Positions 53,098-62,574 are shown, counted from the stretch's first letter. The stretch: DNA of 64,000 bases from Picosynechococcus sp. PCC 7002 (GCF_963860125.1 NZ_CAWLFA010000001.1:744001-808000), one strand, 5' to 3'. Numbers and translations: made by a program. Notes: generated by a model from the letters alone, not told the origin.

Positions 53098-54039
53098 CTA
53101 AAGTACTTCGTCAAAGCCCGCCGCTTTTTTAACGGTGTAGAGGGGACGCTGTTTCACCTCGTCGTAAATGCGGCCAATGTATTCACCGAGAATGCCAAGA
53201 CAAATGAGTTGCACAGCTCCCAAAAAGAAAATGGCAATGGTGATCAGGGTATAGCCAATTAATTGGGCCGGGGCATTGTAGATCCGCCAAAATAACACCA
53301 AAATCATCATGGCGATCGCCACCAGGGCCGTCACCAAACCCAAATAGGTGGCAATCTTTAAGGGTTTACGGGACAGGGAAATAATCCCATCAATGGCAAG
53401 CTTCAGGGATTTACGAAAGGTGTACTTTACTTCCCCAGCAAAACGTGGATCCCGGTTGAACTGCACCGCCGTTTGCGGAAAGCCTACCCAGGCCCGGAGG
53501 CCGCGAATGTAGCGGTGTTTTTCGGGCATACTGTTGAGAATATCCACCACTTGACGGGACATCAAACAGAAATCCCCCGTATCCGTGGGAATGGAAACAT
53601 CGGTGAATCGATTTAAAATCCGGTAAAAACCATAGGCCATGAGCTTCTTAAACCAGCTTTCTCTGGCCCGACTCACCCGCTGGGCATAGACCACATGGTA
53701 GCCCGCCCGCCATTTTTCAATTAGTTGAGGAACCAGTTCGGGGGGATCCTGGAGATCAGCGTCCATGATAACGACCGCCTCCCCTTGGGCATATTGCAAA
53801 CCGGCGGTGACCGCGATTTGATGGCCAAAATTTCTCGCCAAACTCAAGTAGTGGACCCTGGGATCCCTTTGGTGTAATTCGTCCAAAATGGCGAGGGAAC
53901 GATCCTGGCTGCCATCGTCGATTAAAACCAACTCTGCGGGGCCATCTAACTCTTCAATGACCTGGACAACGCGCCGATACATTTCCGGAAGATTCGCTTC
54001 TTCGTTGTACACCGGGATGATGATGGAGTAAGTAATCAT
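53098..54039 (-). CDS. Glycosyltransferase family 2, GtrB/DPM1-like
   Basis: 313 residues. GT-A core: IIIPVYNEEANLPEMYRR, LVLIDDGSQDRS, NFGHQIAVTAGLQYAQG, DXD motif in MDADLQDPPEL, then GDFCLMSRQVV. Two C-terminal helices (about 230-255 and 265-290) with GEYIGRIYDEVKQRP. Such enzymes make undecaprenyl-phosphate-linked sugars for decoration of surface glycans. Downstream of lepB by 33 bp on the same strand. Confidence 0.88.
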   Translation of the reverse strand: MITYSIIIPVYNEEANLPEMYRRVVQVIEELDGPAELVLIDDGSQDRSLAILDELHQRDPRVHYLSLARNFGHQIAVTAGLQYAQGEAVVIMDADLQDPPELVPQLIEKWRAGYHVVYAQRVSRARESWFKKLMAYGFYRILNRFTDVSIPTDTGDFCLMSRQVVDILNSMPEKHRYIRGLRAWVGFPQTAVQFNRDPRFAGEVKYTFRKSLKLAIDGIISLSRKPLKIATYLGLVTALVAIAMMILVLFWRIYNAPAQLIGYTLITIAIFFLGAVQLICLGILGEYIGRIYDEVKQRPLYTVKKAAGFDEVL

Positions 54040-54072
54040 CGAAGGCAGGGGAGATGGGTTGAGAAAATAGTT

Positions 54073-54645
54073 CTAGAGAATTTTGCCGAGGTGGTTCAGG
54101 GGCCAAAATTTAAAAATGGCATGGCCAATAACATTATCGGCAGGGACAAAGCCCCAGATATGGGAATCATTGCTGTTGTTGCGATTATCACCAAGGACAA
54201 AAAAACTGTGGGGTGGCACCGTTAGGGTCGGCAATTCATAGTCAGGCGACGCAGCAATGAAGGGTTCCGTTAAGGGCGTTTGGTCAACATACACGGTGCC
54301 ATTGTGAACGGATACAGTTTCACCGGGGGTGGCAATAATTCTTTTGATAAACGCTTGTTGGGGATCGTAACCGAGGAGTTCTAATTGAGGGGGCGTCCGG
54401 AAAACCACCACATCACCCCGATGCACGGGCTGGAATCGATAGGAGAGTTTTTCGACAATAATGCGATCGCCTAAATCGAGGGTCGGCAGCATCGAACCGG
54501 AGGGGATATACCGGGGTTCCGCGATAAACCAGCGCACCACCAAGGCGATCGCCAGGGCAATGACTAGAATGCGAATATTTTCCCAGAGGGCGGCCCATGG
54601 TTTCGGTTGTTGATTTGTGCTGAGGTGTTTGCCCTGATCGCCCAT
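54073..54645 (-). CDS. lepB: Signal peptidase I
   Basis: About 190 residues from ATG 54645 (MGDQGKHLST); the frame is open to 54723 but that extension overlaps the upstream gene. One N-terminal membrane helix (ILVIALAIALVVRWF), catalytic Ser in IPSGSMLPTL, catalytic Lys in FIKRIIATPGE, and the late boxes VLGDNRNNSNDSHIWGFVP. Cleaves signal peptides at the plasma and thylakoid membranes; cyanobacteria usually have two such genes. Confidence 0.93.
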   Translation of the reverse strand: MGDQGKHLSTNQQPKPWAALWENIRILVIALAIALVVRWFIAEPRYIPSGSMLPTLDLGDRIIVEKLSYRFQPVHRGDVVVFRTPPQLELLGYDPQQAFIKRIIATPGETVSVHNGTVYVDQTPLTEPFIAASPDYELPTLTVPPHSFFVLGDNRNNSNDSHIWGFVPADNVIGHAIFKFWPLNHLGKIL

Positions 54646-54674
54646 GGGTCTCCGTGAAATTTGATACGACGGCT

Positions 54675-55064
54675 CTATATTGTGGCACGTTCGCTTCGTT
54701 TCAGTACAGTTCCCCACAGCCAAAACAGGAAACGGCGCAGGGATGCGGGCGCTTGGGTTCCCCAGAGATTAATCGCGATACAAACTGCCCCAAAAGCAGG
54801 CAGGAGGAAGGTGGGCACCATCACAACGCCGACCAGGAACCATGTGCTGACATGGAGCACCATTAGGGTTACGCCCCCATAAACGGCGATCGCATTTCTT
54901 TGGATCAAACTGGGGGAAGCTTGGCGCACCACGTACACCAAGGTCAAAAAACTCAAAATCAGGTTAAAGGGAACCAAACCGCCACAAATGGCAAGACAAT
55001 GGCACCGGGAAAATTCACACAACTGCTCAAAAACGCTACTCAATTCGAACACGGCAATATTCAA
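54675..55064 (-). CDS. Conserved membrane protein
   Basis: 129 residues with about three hydrophobic helices (25-47, 62-82, 83-105). It has no motif I recognise beyond RQASPSLIQRNAIAVYGGVTLMVLHV. The stop at 54675 leaves a 29-bp gap to the preferred lepB ATG, which supports the short lepB start and a two-gene transcript. Function unknown; cyanobacterial conservation is likely but unverified. Confidence 0.6.
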   Translation of the reverse strand: MNIAVFELSSVFEQLCEFSRCHCLAICGGLVPFNLILSFLTLVYVVRQASPSLIQRNAIAVYGGVTLMVLHVSTWFLVGVVMVPTFLLPAFGAVCIAINLWGTQAPASLRRFLFWLWGTVLKRSERATI

Positions 55065-55193
55065 AGGCTCTTAAAAAAAAGATGATGTTATTGATCTGAG
55101 CCTAACGAATTCTTAGGAACTTTTACCTAACGTTTTATGAAGTCTTCGCCCTTAAAAACCTTACCCATTGGCGATCGCCCCGCAACCCTAGCC

Positions 55194-55937
55194 CTAGAAA
55201 TATTTCACATTGCGCTCAAAATTTTCCCCAAGGTAATACTGCCGCACAAGGGGGTTGCTATAAAGCTCTTCTGTCGTTCCCGCCGCAAGAATCTCCCCGT
55301 CCCGCATGATGTAAGCACGGTCAGTAATCGCAAGGGTTTCGCGGACGTTGTGGTCGGTGATCAAAATCCCCATGCCCCGTTCCCGCAGTTGGGCCACAAT
55401 TTGTTGAATTTCAGCGACAGCAATGGGATCAACCCCAGCAAAGGGTTCATCAAGCAGGAGAAATTTCGGCCCTTGACCGCCAACGGCTAAGGCGCGGGCT
55501 AGTTCGGTACGCCGTCGTTCGCCCCCTGACACCAGACGACCGCGGGTATTCACAATGCGGTGCAGCCGAAATTCGCTCACCAGTTCCTTGAGGCGATGTT
55601 GCTGTTGGCGGTGGGACAAAGGGGACTGTTCGAGAACCAGTTGAATATTTTCCTTGACCGTTAAATTCCGAAAAATGCTGGGTTGCTGGGTGAGATAACC
55701 AATGCCTAGTTTTGCCCGCTCATCTAGACTTAGGGGCGTAATGTTCTGCCGTTGGAGCCAGACGCGCCCTTCATTGGGTTTAATCAGACCCGTTGTAATG
55801 TAAAAGGTAGTGGTTTTCCCAGCACCATTTGGCCCCAGAAGGCCGACAATTTCTCCTTGATTTACTTTTAAATTGACACGGTTAACAATGACGCGTTTGC
55901 CATAGGTTTTACGGATGTTTTCGAGAACGATGGTCAC
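55194..55937 (-). CDS. lptB: LPS export ABC ATPase LptB
   Basis: 247 residues. Walker A GPNGAGKTTTFY, signature VSGGERRRTELARALAV, Walker B FLLLDEPFAGVDPIAV, H-loop ITDHNVRETL. The GVDP and NVRETL patterns are LptB-specific. Cytoplasmic motor of the Lpt bridge carrying lipopolysaccharide to the outer membrane. It follows lptA by 3 bp; no lptFG here. Confidence 0.92.
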   Translation of the reverse strand: MTIVLENIRKTYGKRVIVNRVNLKVNQGEIVGLLGPNGAGKTTTFYITTGLIKPNEGRVWLQRQNITPLSLDERAKLGIGYLTQQPSIFRNLTVKENIQLVLEQSPLSHRQQQHRLKELVSEFRLHRIVNTRGRLVSGGERRRTELARALAVGGQGPKFLLLDEPFAGVDPIAVAEIQQIVAQLRERGMGILITDHNVRETLAITDRAYIMRDGEILAAGTTEELYSNPLVRQYYLGENFERNVKYF

Positions 55938-55940
55938 GGT

Positions 55941-56408
55941 TTATTCGTCTTCGGGGAGGGTAATGGGAGCAGGGGTGCGGGATTGACTTGTCGGGGGCTG
56001 TTCGGGAATGAGATAGCTGGCTTCTACTTGTTCGCTGCGGCCTGGGGTGGCGACAAAACGTCCTTCGTCGATGGAATAGGTCATTTGTTCTGCCCGGAGA
56101 CTATTGCCATCCTGGAGGACATAGACGTTGCCGCTGAGCACTAGTGTACGTTCTTCTGAAAAATATTGGGCCTGGGCCGCAGTAGCCTGGAGATTGCGGG
56201 CGGGATAATTGATCCGCACATTGCCCCGGGCCGTGATAATCCCCGTTTCGGTATTCGCCTCTTGGATATCAGAACGCACCGTGAGGGCATTGGCATTTTG
56301 GGCTTGGGCGGCCTGCTGGGGGGGAAGCTGACTGACCGTGGCGGCGATCGCCAAGGAGAGTCCCCCAAATCCATAAATCATTCGATTACCAAAGCCCTTG
56401 ACCGTCAT
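55941..56408 (-). CDS. lptA: LptA/OstA-like periplasmic protein
   Basis: 155 residues. N-terminal hydrophobic signal (IYGFGGLSLAIAATVSQLPP), then the OstA-type beta-jellyroll: LTVRSDIQEANTETGIITARGNVRINYPARNLQATAAQAQYFSEERTLVLSGNV-like blocks, seen in short segments such as ARGNVRINYP and LVLSGNVYVLQDG. A Pro-rich tail ends it. Periplasmic bridge component for lipopolysaccharide. Paired with lptB. Confidence 0.85.
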   Translation of the reverse strand: MTVKGFGNRMIYGFGGLSLAIAATVSQLPPQQAAQAQNANALTVRSDIQEANTETGIITARGNVRINYPARNLQATAAQAQYFSEERTLVLSGNVYVLQDGNSLRAEQMTYSIDEGRFVATPGRSEQVEASYLIPEQPPTSQSRTPAPITLPEDE

Positions 56409-56543
56409 AATTGTTGTACCTGCTAAAAAGACTATGCGCGCTGGGTGCGGCTATTTACCCTAAAGACGCAACGATGGCCGATTGAGTTGCGGAATTATCT
56501 TCCTATAGTAAGCCTGGGATTTCCCTTTTCAACAAAAATTCTC

Positions 56544-57755
56544 CTAGGTTTGGAGACGCATCACCCGGAGGCGATCGCCTGCTGGGATTTCACCAGTCCC
56601 CTGGGGCACAATGGCGAGGGCATTGGTTTGGGCAAGATTAACTAAATTAGCAGAACTATGGCCGCCCCCAGCTAAATGAAAAAGATAACCCGTCGCCGTG
56701 GTTGCCAAGGTTCCCCACAGGTAAGCATCCCGCTTTCCGGCTCCCTTGAGGGGTTGATCACAGGTGGCCCAGACAAATTCTGGTGCCCAAGGCCCAGCAT
56801 TGCCGGACAACTTTTTCAACGCAGGTTGCACGAACCGCCAACAACCCACCAGGGCCGATACCGGATTGCCGGGCAGCCCAAAGTAGAGTTTATTCCCAGG
56901 AAATTTCGCCACTGTCAGGGGTTTACCAGGGCGAATCGCCACACTACGGATAAAAATTTCGCCCCCTAATTCTTCGAGGAGTTTTTCAACATAATCAAAC
57001 TCGCCCACGGAAACGCCTCCCGTCGAGAGGATGAGATCCCCAGCGGCGATCGCCTTTTTCATGGTTGCTTTCAGTTGGGCCGGATCATCAGGGACAATGC
57101 CAAAATTTTTCGGAATCGCTCGTTGCCCCTGGACAAAGGCCGTCAAACCATAGCGATTCGAATCAACAATTTGGCCGATTTCTAACTTTTCCCGGGGCGA
57201 TCGCAACTCACCCCCCGTGGAAAAAATTGCGACCCTCGGTTGCCGATAGACCGGAAATTCGACACATTGACAGGCCGCAAGAACGGCTAAATCCGCTGCG
57301 CCCAACCGTTGCCCTGGTTTTAAAAGGGGTTCCCCGGCGCGGTAATAGTCACCCCGCTGGCGCACGAACTGCCGCAAAGAGGGATTCTGTAAAATTTTGA
57401 CCCGATCGCCCCGTTGCTCTGTATGCTCCTGCATCACCACCGTATCCGCCCCAGTCGGTAACATTGCCCCGGTGAAAATGCGGGCGGCTTGGCCAGGCGC
57501 TAAGGATTTTTGGGGCGCTTGACCCGCCGGAATCGTTTCAATAATCTCCAGTTCAACGGGTTGCTCTGTCAGGTCTGCAAACCGGATCGCATAGCCATCC
57601 ATGGCGGAATTATCCCAGTGGGGAATATCCAATTTTCCGGTCGCCGTCGTCGCTAAAATTCGTCCCAGGGCCGTTTCTAGGGTGCTGGGTTCGGTTTCAC
57701 TAAGGGGGGCGATCGCCTGGAGAATTAAAGCTTGGGCTTGATCAACGGAAATCAT
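56544..57755 (-). CDS. moeA: Molybdopterin molybdenumtransferase MoeA
   Basis: 403 residues from ATG 57755 (MISVDQAQAL); the frame continues to 57830 but would then overlap the upstream gene. Motifs: DNSAMDGYAIRF, IFTGAMLPTGADTVV, FSTGGEL, DSNRYGL, ILSTGGVSVGEFDYV, FGLPGNPVSA. Inserts Mo into molybdopterin for enzymes such as nitrate reductase. Other moa/mob genes are absent here. Confidence 0.93.
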   Translation of the reverse strand: MISVDQAQALILQAIAPLSETEPSTLETALGRILATTATGKLDIPHWDNSAMDGYAIRFADLTEQPVELEIIETIPAGQAPQKSLAPGQAARIFTGAMLPTGADTVVMQEHTEQRGDRVKILQNPSLRQFVRQRGDYYRAGEPLLKPGQRLGAADLAVLAACQCVEFPVYRQPRVAIFSTGGELRSPREKLEIGQIVDSNRYGLTAFVQGQRAIPKNFGIVPDDPAQLKATMKKAIAAGDLILSTGGVSVGEFDYVEKLLEELGGEIFIRSVAIRPGKPLTVAKFPGNKLYFGLPGNPVSALVGCWRFVQPALKKLSGNAGPWAPEFVWATCDQPLKGAGKRDAYLWGTLATTATGYLFHLAGGGHSSANLVNLAQTNALAIVPQGTGEIPAGDRLRVMRLQT

Positions 57756-57807
57756 ACTTCGTCCCACGTTTTGACACTCAATATAGTAAGTCAGTTTGCC
57801 AAACAAG

Positions 57808-58416
57808 TTAGTCTGGCCCTGGGCTGCCACCTTGGGGCTGGCGATTCTCTTCGTAATAGCGTTTCCATTCTGTGGAACTGCGCACCGCTAACCACAGCAA
57901 AATCATCGCAATAATGCCACCCTGCTCCGGCGATTGAAAAGCAAACAGCACCAGCACCACACATAAAAAATCTTCCGTAAAAGACCACCACAGGGGCAGA
58001 CCCCGCAACCGGAAAAACCACCCCGTCAAAGTCAGCTTCAGCACAAAAGCGACCAGCCCCCCCATTACCCCCACCAGCCAGAGCGGTTCAAATTCTAAAC
58101 GGATCACCTGGGCCACGGTCAGGCTTAAAATGGCCCCCACAATCGGACTAAATAAGAGGGCGATCGCCTGGAGAATGCGTTGACCCAGAAGTTGCTTCGA
58201 GCCAAACAGCTCAAACACGGCCCACATCGTAAAAATAGCGATCAAAACCCGGGGCGGCAACCAACCGATCCCAGGCAAATTTGCCACCAATTCATCACTG
58301 TGGAGCAGCAAAATAATCAGCAACGGTAAACCGATGCGCATTCCCGCCGCCGCCGCTGCTGACAATACCGCCAAAAATCCGATGATCATGTCTGCATAAA
58401 AAATTCTGTGCCACAA
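57808..58416 (-). CDS. DUF4126-like membrane protein
   Basis: 202 residues with five or six helices. Opening SAAAAAGMRIGLPLLIILLLHS, then IGWLPPRVLIAIFTMWAVFELFGSK, resembling DUF4126 proteins. ATG 58389 (MIIGFLAVLS) is an alternative start. Ends with a charged tail. Function unknown. moeA begins 52 bp downstream on the same strand. Confidence 0.7.
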   Translation of the reverse strand: MWHRIFYADMIIGFLAVLSAAAAAGMRIGLPLLIILLLHSDELVANLPGIGWLPPRVLIAIFTMWAVFELFGSKQLLGQRILQAIALLFSPIVGAILSLTVAQVIRLEFEPLWLVGVMGGLVAFVLKLTLTGWFFRLRGLPLWWSFTEDFLCVVLVLFAFQSPEQGGIIAMILLWLAVRSSTEWKRYYEENRQPQGGSPGPD

Positions 58417-58597
58417 TCCCGTGGACAGAAGACCTTACCCTTCAGTGTATCGTTCCATTTTTAGGGATGGCCTTTTTTCCAATCCCGAATGATTTCACAC
58501 CAGCAGATGTAACGATTTCCCCGTGATTCATGTTCCCAACCTCACAAGCCAAAGTCACCGTGATTTAATACCCCTTATTCGGCTTAAACCATGAACC

Positions 58598-59893
58598 ATG
58601 ACGGTAAATTCTCTCCTGAGCGATGCTAGCCTACGCCTCGAAAAAGCGCTCCACCACGTCAACATCTCTGAAGATGCCAGCGAACGCTTGAAATATCCCA
58701 AAATGAGCCTGAGCGTTTCTATTCCCGTGCGCCTCGATGATGGTTCTTTGAAAATCTTCCGGGGGTATCGGGTGCGGTATGACGACACTAGGGGGCCGGG
58801 TAAAGGAGGCGTGCGGTATCATCCCAACGTTTCCTTAGACGAAGTACAATCCCTGGCCTTTTGGATGACCTTCAAATGTGCCTTGCTAGATCTGCCCTTT
58901 GGGGGAGCCAAGGGGGGCATTACCGTTGATGCCAAAAGCCTTTCTAAAGCCGAACTAGAACGTTTGAGCCGGGGTTACATCGAGGCGATCGCCGATGCCA
59001 TTGGCCCCGACACAGACATTTTGGCACCGGATGTCTATACCAATGCCATGGTGATGGGTTGGATGATGGATCATTACAGCATTATTCAACGGAAAATTTT
59101 GCCGGGGGTCGTAACGGGCAAGCCCTTGGGCATGGGAGGAAGTCAAGGACGCAATACCGCGACGGCCAGTGGTGCCTTTGATGTAATTAAAACCATCTGC
59201 AAAAAACTAGAATATGTACCCGAAAAAACCACCGTTGCGGTGCAAGGGTTTGGCAATGCCGGAGCAGAACTAGCCCAACAACTAGCCTGCGCTGGCTACC
59301 GTGTTGTCGCCGTTAGTGATTCCCGTGGGGGGATCTATGCAGAACAGGGCTTAGATATTCCGAGCATCCGCCAGTACAAGTCAGAAAGTCGGAATATGGC
59401 TGCTGTTTATTGTGAAAAATCCGTTTGCAATATTGTTGAACACCAAACGATCACCAATGAACAACTTTTGACCTTAGATGTGGACATTCTGATTCCGGCA
59501 GCCCTGGAAAATCAAATTACGGCGGACAATGCCCATCAAGTGCAAGCCAAATTAATTTTTGAAGTGGCCAACGGCCCCATTAGCTCGGCTGCGGATGTCA
59601 TCCTAGAAGAAAAAGGAATTATGGTGGTGCCGGATATTCTCACCAATGCTGGGGGAGTCACGGTGAGTTATTTTGAGTGGGTGCAAAATCGCAGTGGCTT
59701 TTATTGGCCAGCGACGGACATTCGTGATCAGCTGAAGACGCGTATGGTTACAGCCACAAACCAGGTGTGGCACATTGCCCAAACGCGACAGATTTCAATG
59801 CGGACTGCGGCCTATGTCCAGGCCCTGATGCGCCTCGGTGAGGCCCTAGATGCGAAGGGGACACGCACTTATTTTTCAGGCAGTTCGGCCTAG
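58598..59893 (+). CDS. gdhA: Glutamate dehydrogenase (Glu/Leu/Phe/Val family)
   Basis: 431 residues. GPGKGGVRYHP, then FKCALLDLPFGGAKGGI (catalytic Lys region), DVYTNAMVMGWMMD, and Rossmann VAVQGFGNAGAELAQQLACAGYRVV. Length and motifs match the hexameric GDH of cyanobacteria. Links 2-oxoglutarate and glutamate, amination or deamination depending on conditions. Coenzyme preference cannot be told. Starts at ATG 58598; convergent with DUF1350. Confidence 0.93.
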   Translation: MTVNSLLSDASLRLEKALHHVNISEDASERLKYPKMSLSVSIPVRLDDGSLKIFRGYRVRYDDTRGPGKGGVRYHPNVSLDEVQSLAFWMTFKCALLDLPFGGAKGGITVDAKSLSKAELERLSRGYIEAIADAIGPDTDILAPDVYTNAMVMGWMMDHYSIIQRKILPGVVTGKPLGMGGSQGRNTATASGAFDVIKTICKKLEYVPEKTTVAVQGFGNAGAELAQQLACAGYRVVAVSDSRGGIYAEQGLDIPSIRQYKSESRNMAAVYCEKSVCNIVEHQTITNEQLLTLDVDILIPAALENQITADNAHQVQAKLIFEVANGPISSAADVILEEKGIMVVPDILTNAGGVTVSYFEWVQNRSGFYWPATDIRDQLKTRMVTATNQVWHIAQTRQISMRTAAYVQALMRLGEALDAKGTRTYFSGSSA

Positions 59894-59910
59894 GGGAGAA
59901 TTCTTTCGAT

Positions 59911-60696
59911 TTACGCCCTAGGGACGGCAAAATCAGCAGGGTTCAACCAACGGCAGATCTCTGTTTTCAATCCCTTTAGATCCTTTGATAGGCCTTGTTT
60001 TAACCATTGGCCAAAGGTATCGAGGGGAGAAAAGCCTTCGGTAAATTGCCAGTCTAGATCTTGGCCTAAGGGGGTGAGGTGATTCCCCGTGAGGTTGAGG
60101 GTGGCCACCATATTGGGGAAGCGCTCGATGAGGATGGGGGTTAGATCTGGGGTTTGGTCAATGGTGTCGTTATTAAACTGAATCAGGAGATTGCGCCGGA
60201 TCTGGTAGCTGGTTTGGATGATTTCGTTGGTCTCAAGAGGAGAAGGGGTAAATTCAAAATTAATTGTGTTATCTGGGTCAAACTGCTCGAAGAAAGGAAT
60301 AGATTTTTTCACGGGAAAGTTGTTGTAGGACATCAAAACATTGCCCGCCCGTTGCACATTAAATAAGCTGCCAATCAATAGGTGAATTTTGCAGCCCATG
60401 CTGTGGCCCACGCCATAGACAGGGAGGTAACGGTAACCCAGTTGGTTTGAGTTTTGCAGGCGTTCGAGGATATTTTCAAAGCGGTTGAGTACCTGCCGGG
60501 CGATCGCCAAATGATCAAAACCATTCACAAAAGGAGTGGTGATAATCGCATATCCTTCGGCAGCAAGCTGTTCTAGGAGCCATTTGTAGGTGAGTTGCGG
60601 CGCAGTGCCCACAAAAGCACCCCCCAAAAAATGAATCACCCCCACCGGTTGTACTGGGATTAAAATCCAACTGCCACCAGACTCTTGCCAAATCAT
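59911..60696 (-). CDS. DUF1350-family alpha/beta hydrolase-like protein
   Basis: 261 residues. VIHFLGGAFVGTAPQLTYKWLLEQLAAEGY, TPFVNGFDHLAIA and the nucleophile elbow-like YGVGHSMGCKIHLLIG are the DUF1350 pattern, common in cyanobacteria and plants. The motif suggests a serine hydrolase, but activity is not established. C-terminus has GNHLTPLGQDLDWQ with a possible catalytic His. Convergent with gdhA across a 17-bp gap. Confidence 0.82.
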   Translation of the reverse strand: MIWQESGGSWILIPVQPVGVIHFLGGAFVGTAPQLTYKWLLEQLAAEGYAIITTPFVNGFDHLAIARQVLNRFENILERLQNSNQLGYRYLPVYGVGHSMGCKIHLLIGSLFNVQRAGNVLMSYNNFPVKKSIPFFEQFDPDNTINFEFTPSPLETNEIIQTSYQIRRNLLIQFNNDTIDQTPDLTPILIERFPNMVATLNLTGNHLTPLGQDLDWQFTEGFSPLDTFGQWLKQGLSKDLKGLKTEICRWLNPADFAVPRA

Positions 60697-60729
60697 TATT
60701 TGCCGTTTGTTGCTTACTAAAAGTGGCTT

Positions 60730-61693
60730 TTATTGTAAAAGTTTTTCGGGGTTGGTGTGGCTCATCAGGTACAGGTCAGCTTCAGAAATGCCCGCCGCCG
60801 CCAACTGTTCTAAAAATCGCTGGTAGCCTTCAATGGGCGATGGATCAAGGGCTCGTCCGAGGTCGGTGCTCAGGACAAAGTGGGTTGCGCCGATGGTTTG
60901 GATTGCCTTCGCCATTGTTTCAATGCTCACATTCTCCCAAGCTTGGTGGTCGGCTTCGGTAGCGTTTTCTCCCATCAATGTATTCACGTAGGTTAATTCT
61001 AAAAAAGCCCCTTGGTCGGCGATCGCCTGCATTTGTGCGAGGGTTAATCCTGGTACGGTGGCCATGGCATGGGTTATGAGGATTTTTTCAACGCCCAATT
61101 GTTTCGCCGCAGGGACAACGGTGAGAATTTCTGCTGGGGAAATGTGGCCCGTACCTAAAACCAGATTATGGGCGGCAATGTACTGCAAAATGTCCGGCAT
61201 TTCTGGCACCAGATGGCCATAGCGGGCCACCCGCAATCCCCCAAAGCGGTGGTTTAGGGTCTGACGATGGTGGGCCGCATCAATGGTGGGTAGCCAAACG
61301 ACTTTTCCCCCGCCCTTCTCCCAGGCGATCCATGGTTTCCACGGCCCGGAGATTTAAACCGCCCACCGTTTCATTGAGTACAACGCCGCCATATACTTCC
61401 ATGTCCGGCACAACTTTGTGGGCCAACACCGCCCGATCCGCCGTTGGGGTGAAGTGGTTTTTGAGCACGAGGGCTTGCATTCCTGCCTGGGCTGCGTTTT
61501 CAACCAGTTCTAAGTCGTCGTATAGTCTGGCGGTGACATCCGGAGCAGAATGGACATGGAAATCGATGCTGCCTTTAAAATCTGTGGCGATCGCCCCCAG
61601 CATCCCAACCCCCCAAATCCAGAGGCCCAAACCGATCCCGACTACCAGCCGCAACAGGAAAGGATTTTTAAGGAAATAAAGGGGACGTTTCAT
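60730..61693 (-). pseudogene. DUF6282-like metal-dependent hydrolase, frameshifted
   Basis: Two adjoining frames form one protein. Part 1 (61693-61280) has a membrane helix, then SIDFHVHSAPDVTARLYDDLELVENAAQAG (metal-binding HVH) and VLNETVGGLNLRAVETMDRL, and ends prematurely at TGA 61280. Part 2 is open from about 61320 and reads KVVWLPTIDAAHHRQTL, then RVARYGHLVPEMPDILQYIAAHN, GTGHISPAEIL, LSTDLGRALDPSPIEGY. Removing one G in the region 61303-61325 restores a continuous amidohydrolase-type protein of about 320 residues. A broken gene, a base-call error, or slippage at GGGGGAAAA (61303-61311). Confidence 0.75.
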
Positions 61694-61803
61694 GGCAGAG
61701 AATGACAGCTTTTGCGCTAGCGAATACGGTTTAAGGATTCCTTTCGTTTACGGAAGCGAGGATATCAACGTATGATATGTTACGTTAATTAAAATATCCT
61801 CAT

Positions 61804-61828
61804 AAAACCAATTGCATCCGTTGGTTTT
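61804..61828 (+). promoter_or_regulatory. 5' UTR hairpin upstream of psbI
   Basis: AAAACCAA (61804-61811) pairs with TTGGTTTT (61821-61828), 9-nt loop, about 24 bases before the psbI ATG and just before its Shine-Dalgarno AGGAGA (61838-61843). It may stabilise the leader or control ribosome access (inference). Confidence 0.5.
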
Positions 61829-61851
61829 GTGTTCACAGGAGACCTATAAAT

Positions 61852-61968
61852 ATGCTTACCCTTAAGATTGCTGTTTACATCACAGTCATTTTCTTTGTAT
61901 CTCTGTTTATCTTCGGTTTTCTATCTAGCGACCCAACCCGCAACCCCGGTAGAAAGGATTTCGAATAA
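61852..61968 (+). CDS. psbI: Photosystem II protein PsbI
   Basis: 38 residues: MLTLKIAVYITVIFFVSLFI, then FGFLSSDPTRNPGRKDFE. The FGFLSNDPxRNPGRKD ending is diagnostic of PsbI. Single transmembrane helix at the PSII core, near D1, needed for stable dimers. Strong Shine-Dalgarno AGGAGA. Monocistronic, ended by the terminator at 62020. Confidence 0.97.
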   Translation: MLTLKIAVYITVIFFVSLFIFGFLSSDPTRNPGRKDFE

Positions 61969-62019
61969 AGTATTCTGGGCTGTTTATCGCAGCAAACTTG
62001 ATTTACAGCATCAAAAATG

Positions 62020-62052
62020 GTGGGGAGCTGTCCTAGGGCAACCCCACTTTTT
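62020..62052 (+). terminator. Rho-independent terminator of psbI
   Basis: GTGGGG (62020-62025) pairs with CCCCAC (62042-62047), with further inner pairing around TGTCC/GGGCA, then five T. Lies 51 bp after the psbI stop. Confidence 0.8.
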
Positions 62053-62130
62053 CATGGGTACGGGTTTTGGATTCGCTACATTGAAAAGAAAGGCCATTGA
62101 GTCCCCCGCAACTGTCTCCTAAATGTCACC

Positions 62131-62421
62131 ATGCTAAGACGACCTGCTTTTCCCATAACCGCCGTTGTTTTGCTCCTGACAACGCCCCTCTCGATCGCCT
62201 TGCCGCCCCCAGAGGATTTACCCGAAGAAGTCCTGCGCCCGGAAATAATTACCGAAGGGCGATCGCCCATTGATGGAGAACCCGTCACCGCCCAAGAATA
62301 CGCCGAAATCCAACAGGAACAGGCGGAACGAAATCTTCCCCCCACCGTCAATGCAGACATCCAGCACACCATTTTTCTTCTCCGGTTGCGGAAACTGCTG
62401 CAAACAATTTCTCCTTTTTAA
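62131..62421 (+). CDS. Small secreted protein of unknown function
   Basis: 96 residues. Signal peptide (about 1-24, FPITAVVLLLTTPLSIALP), then an acidic Pro/Glu-rich part (PPEDLPEEVLRPEIITEGRSP, ending DGEPVTAQEYAEIQQEQAERN) and a helical end (HTIFLLRLRKLLQTI). No known domain. Located between psbI and the DUF3747 gene on the same strand. Confidence 0.6.
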   Translation: MLRRPAFPITAVVLLLTTPLSIALPPPEDLPEEVLRPEIITEGRSPIDGEPVTAQEYAEIQQEQAERNLPPTVNADIQHTIFLLRLRKLLQTISPF

Positions 62422-62574
62422 ACTGTGTCAGCACACGGAACTATAAATTTTTGTTGACTGATGGCCGGATAGGGGATGGGAGAGGCAAAAGTCCGGTGCT
62501 AAAATGCTGGCAATTCTGAGCTTTCCCCCAGGGGAAAACCCAGGCCCATTGTTCGTTTTGGTGATGAGGATCAG

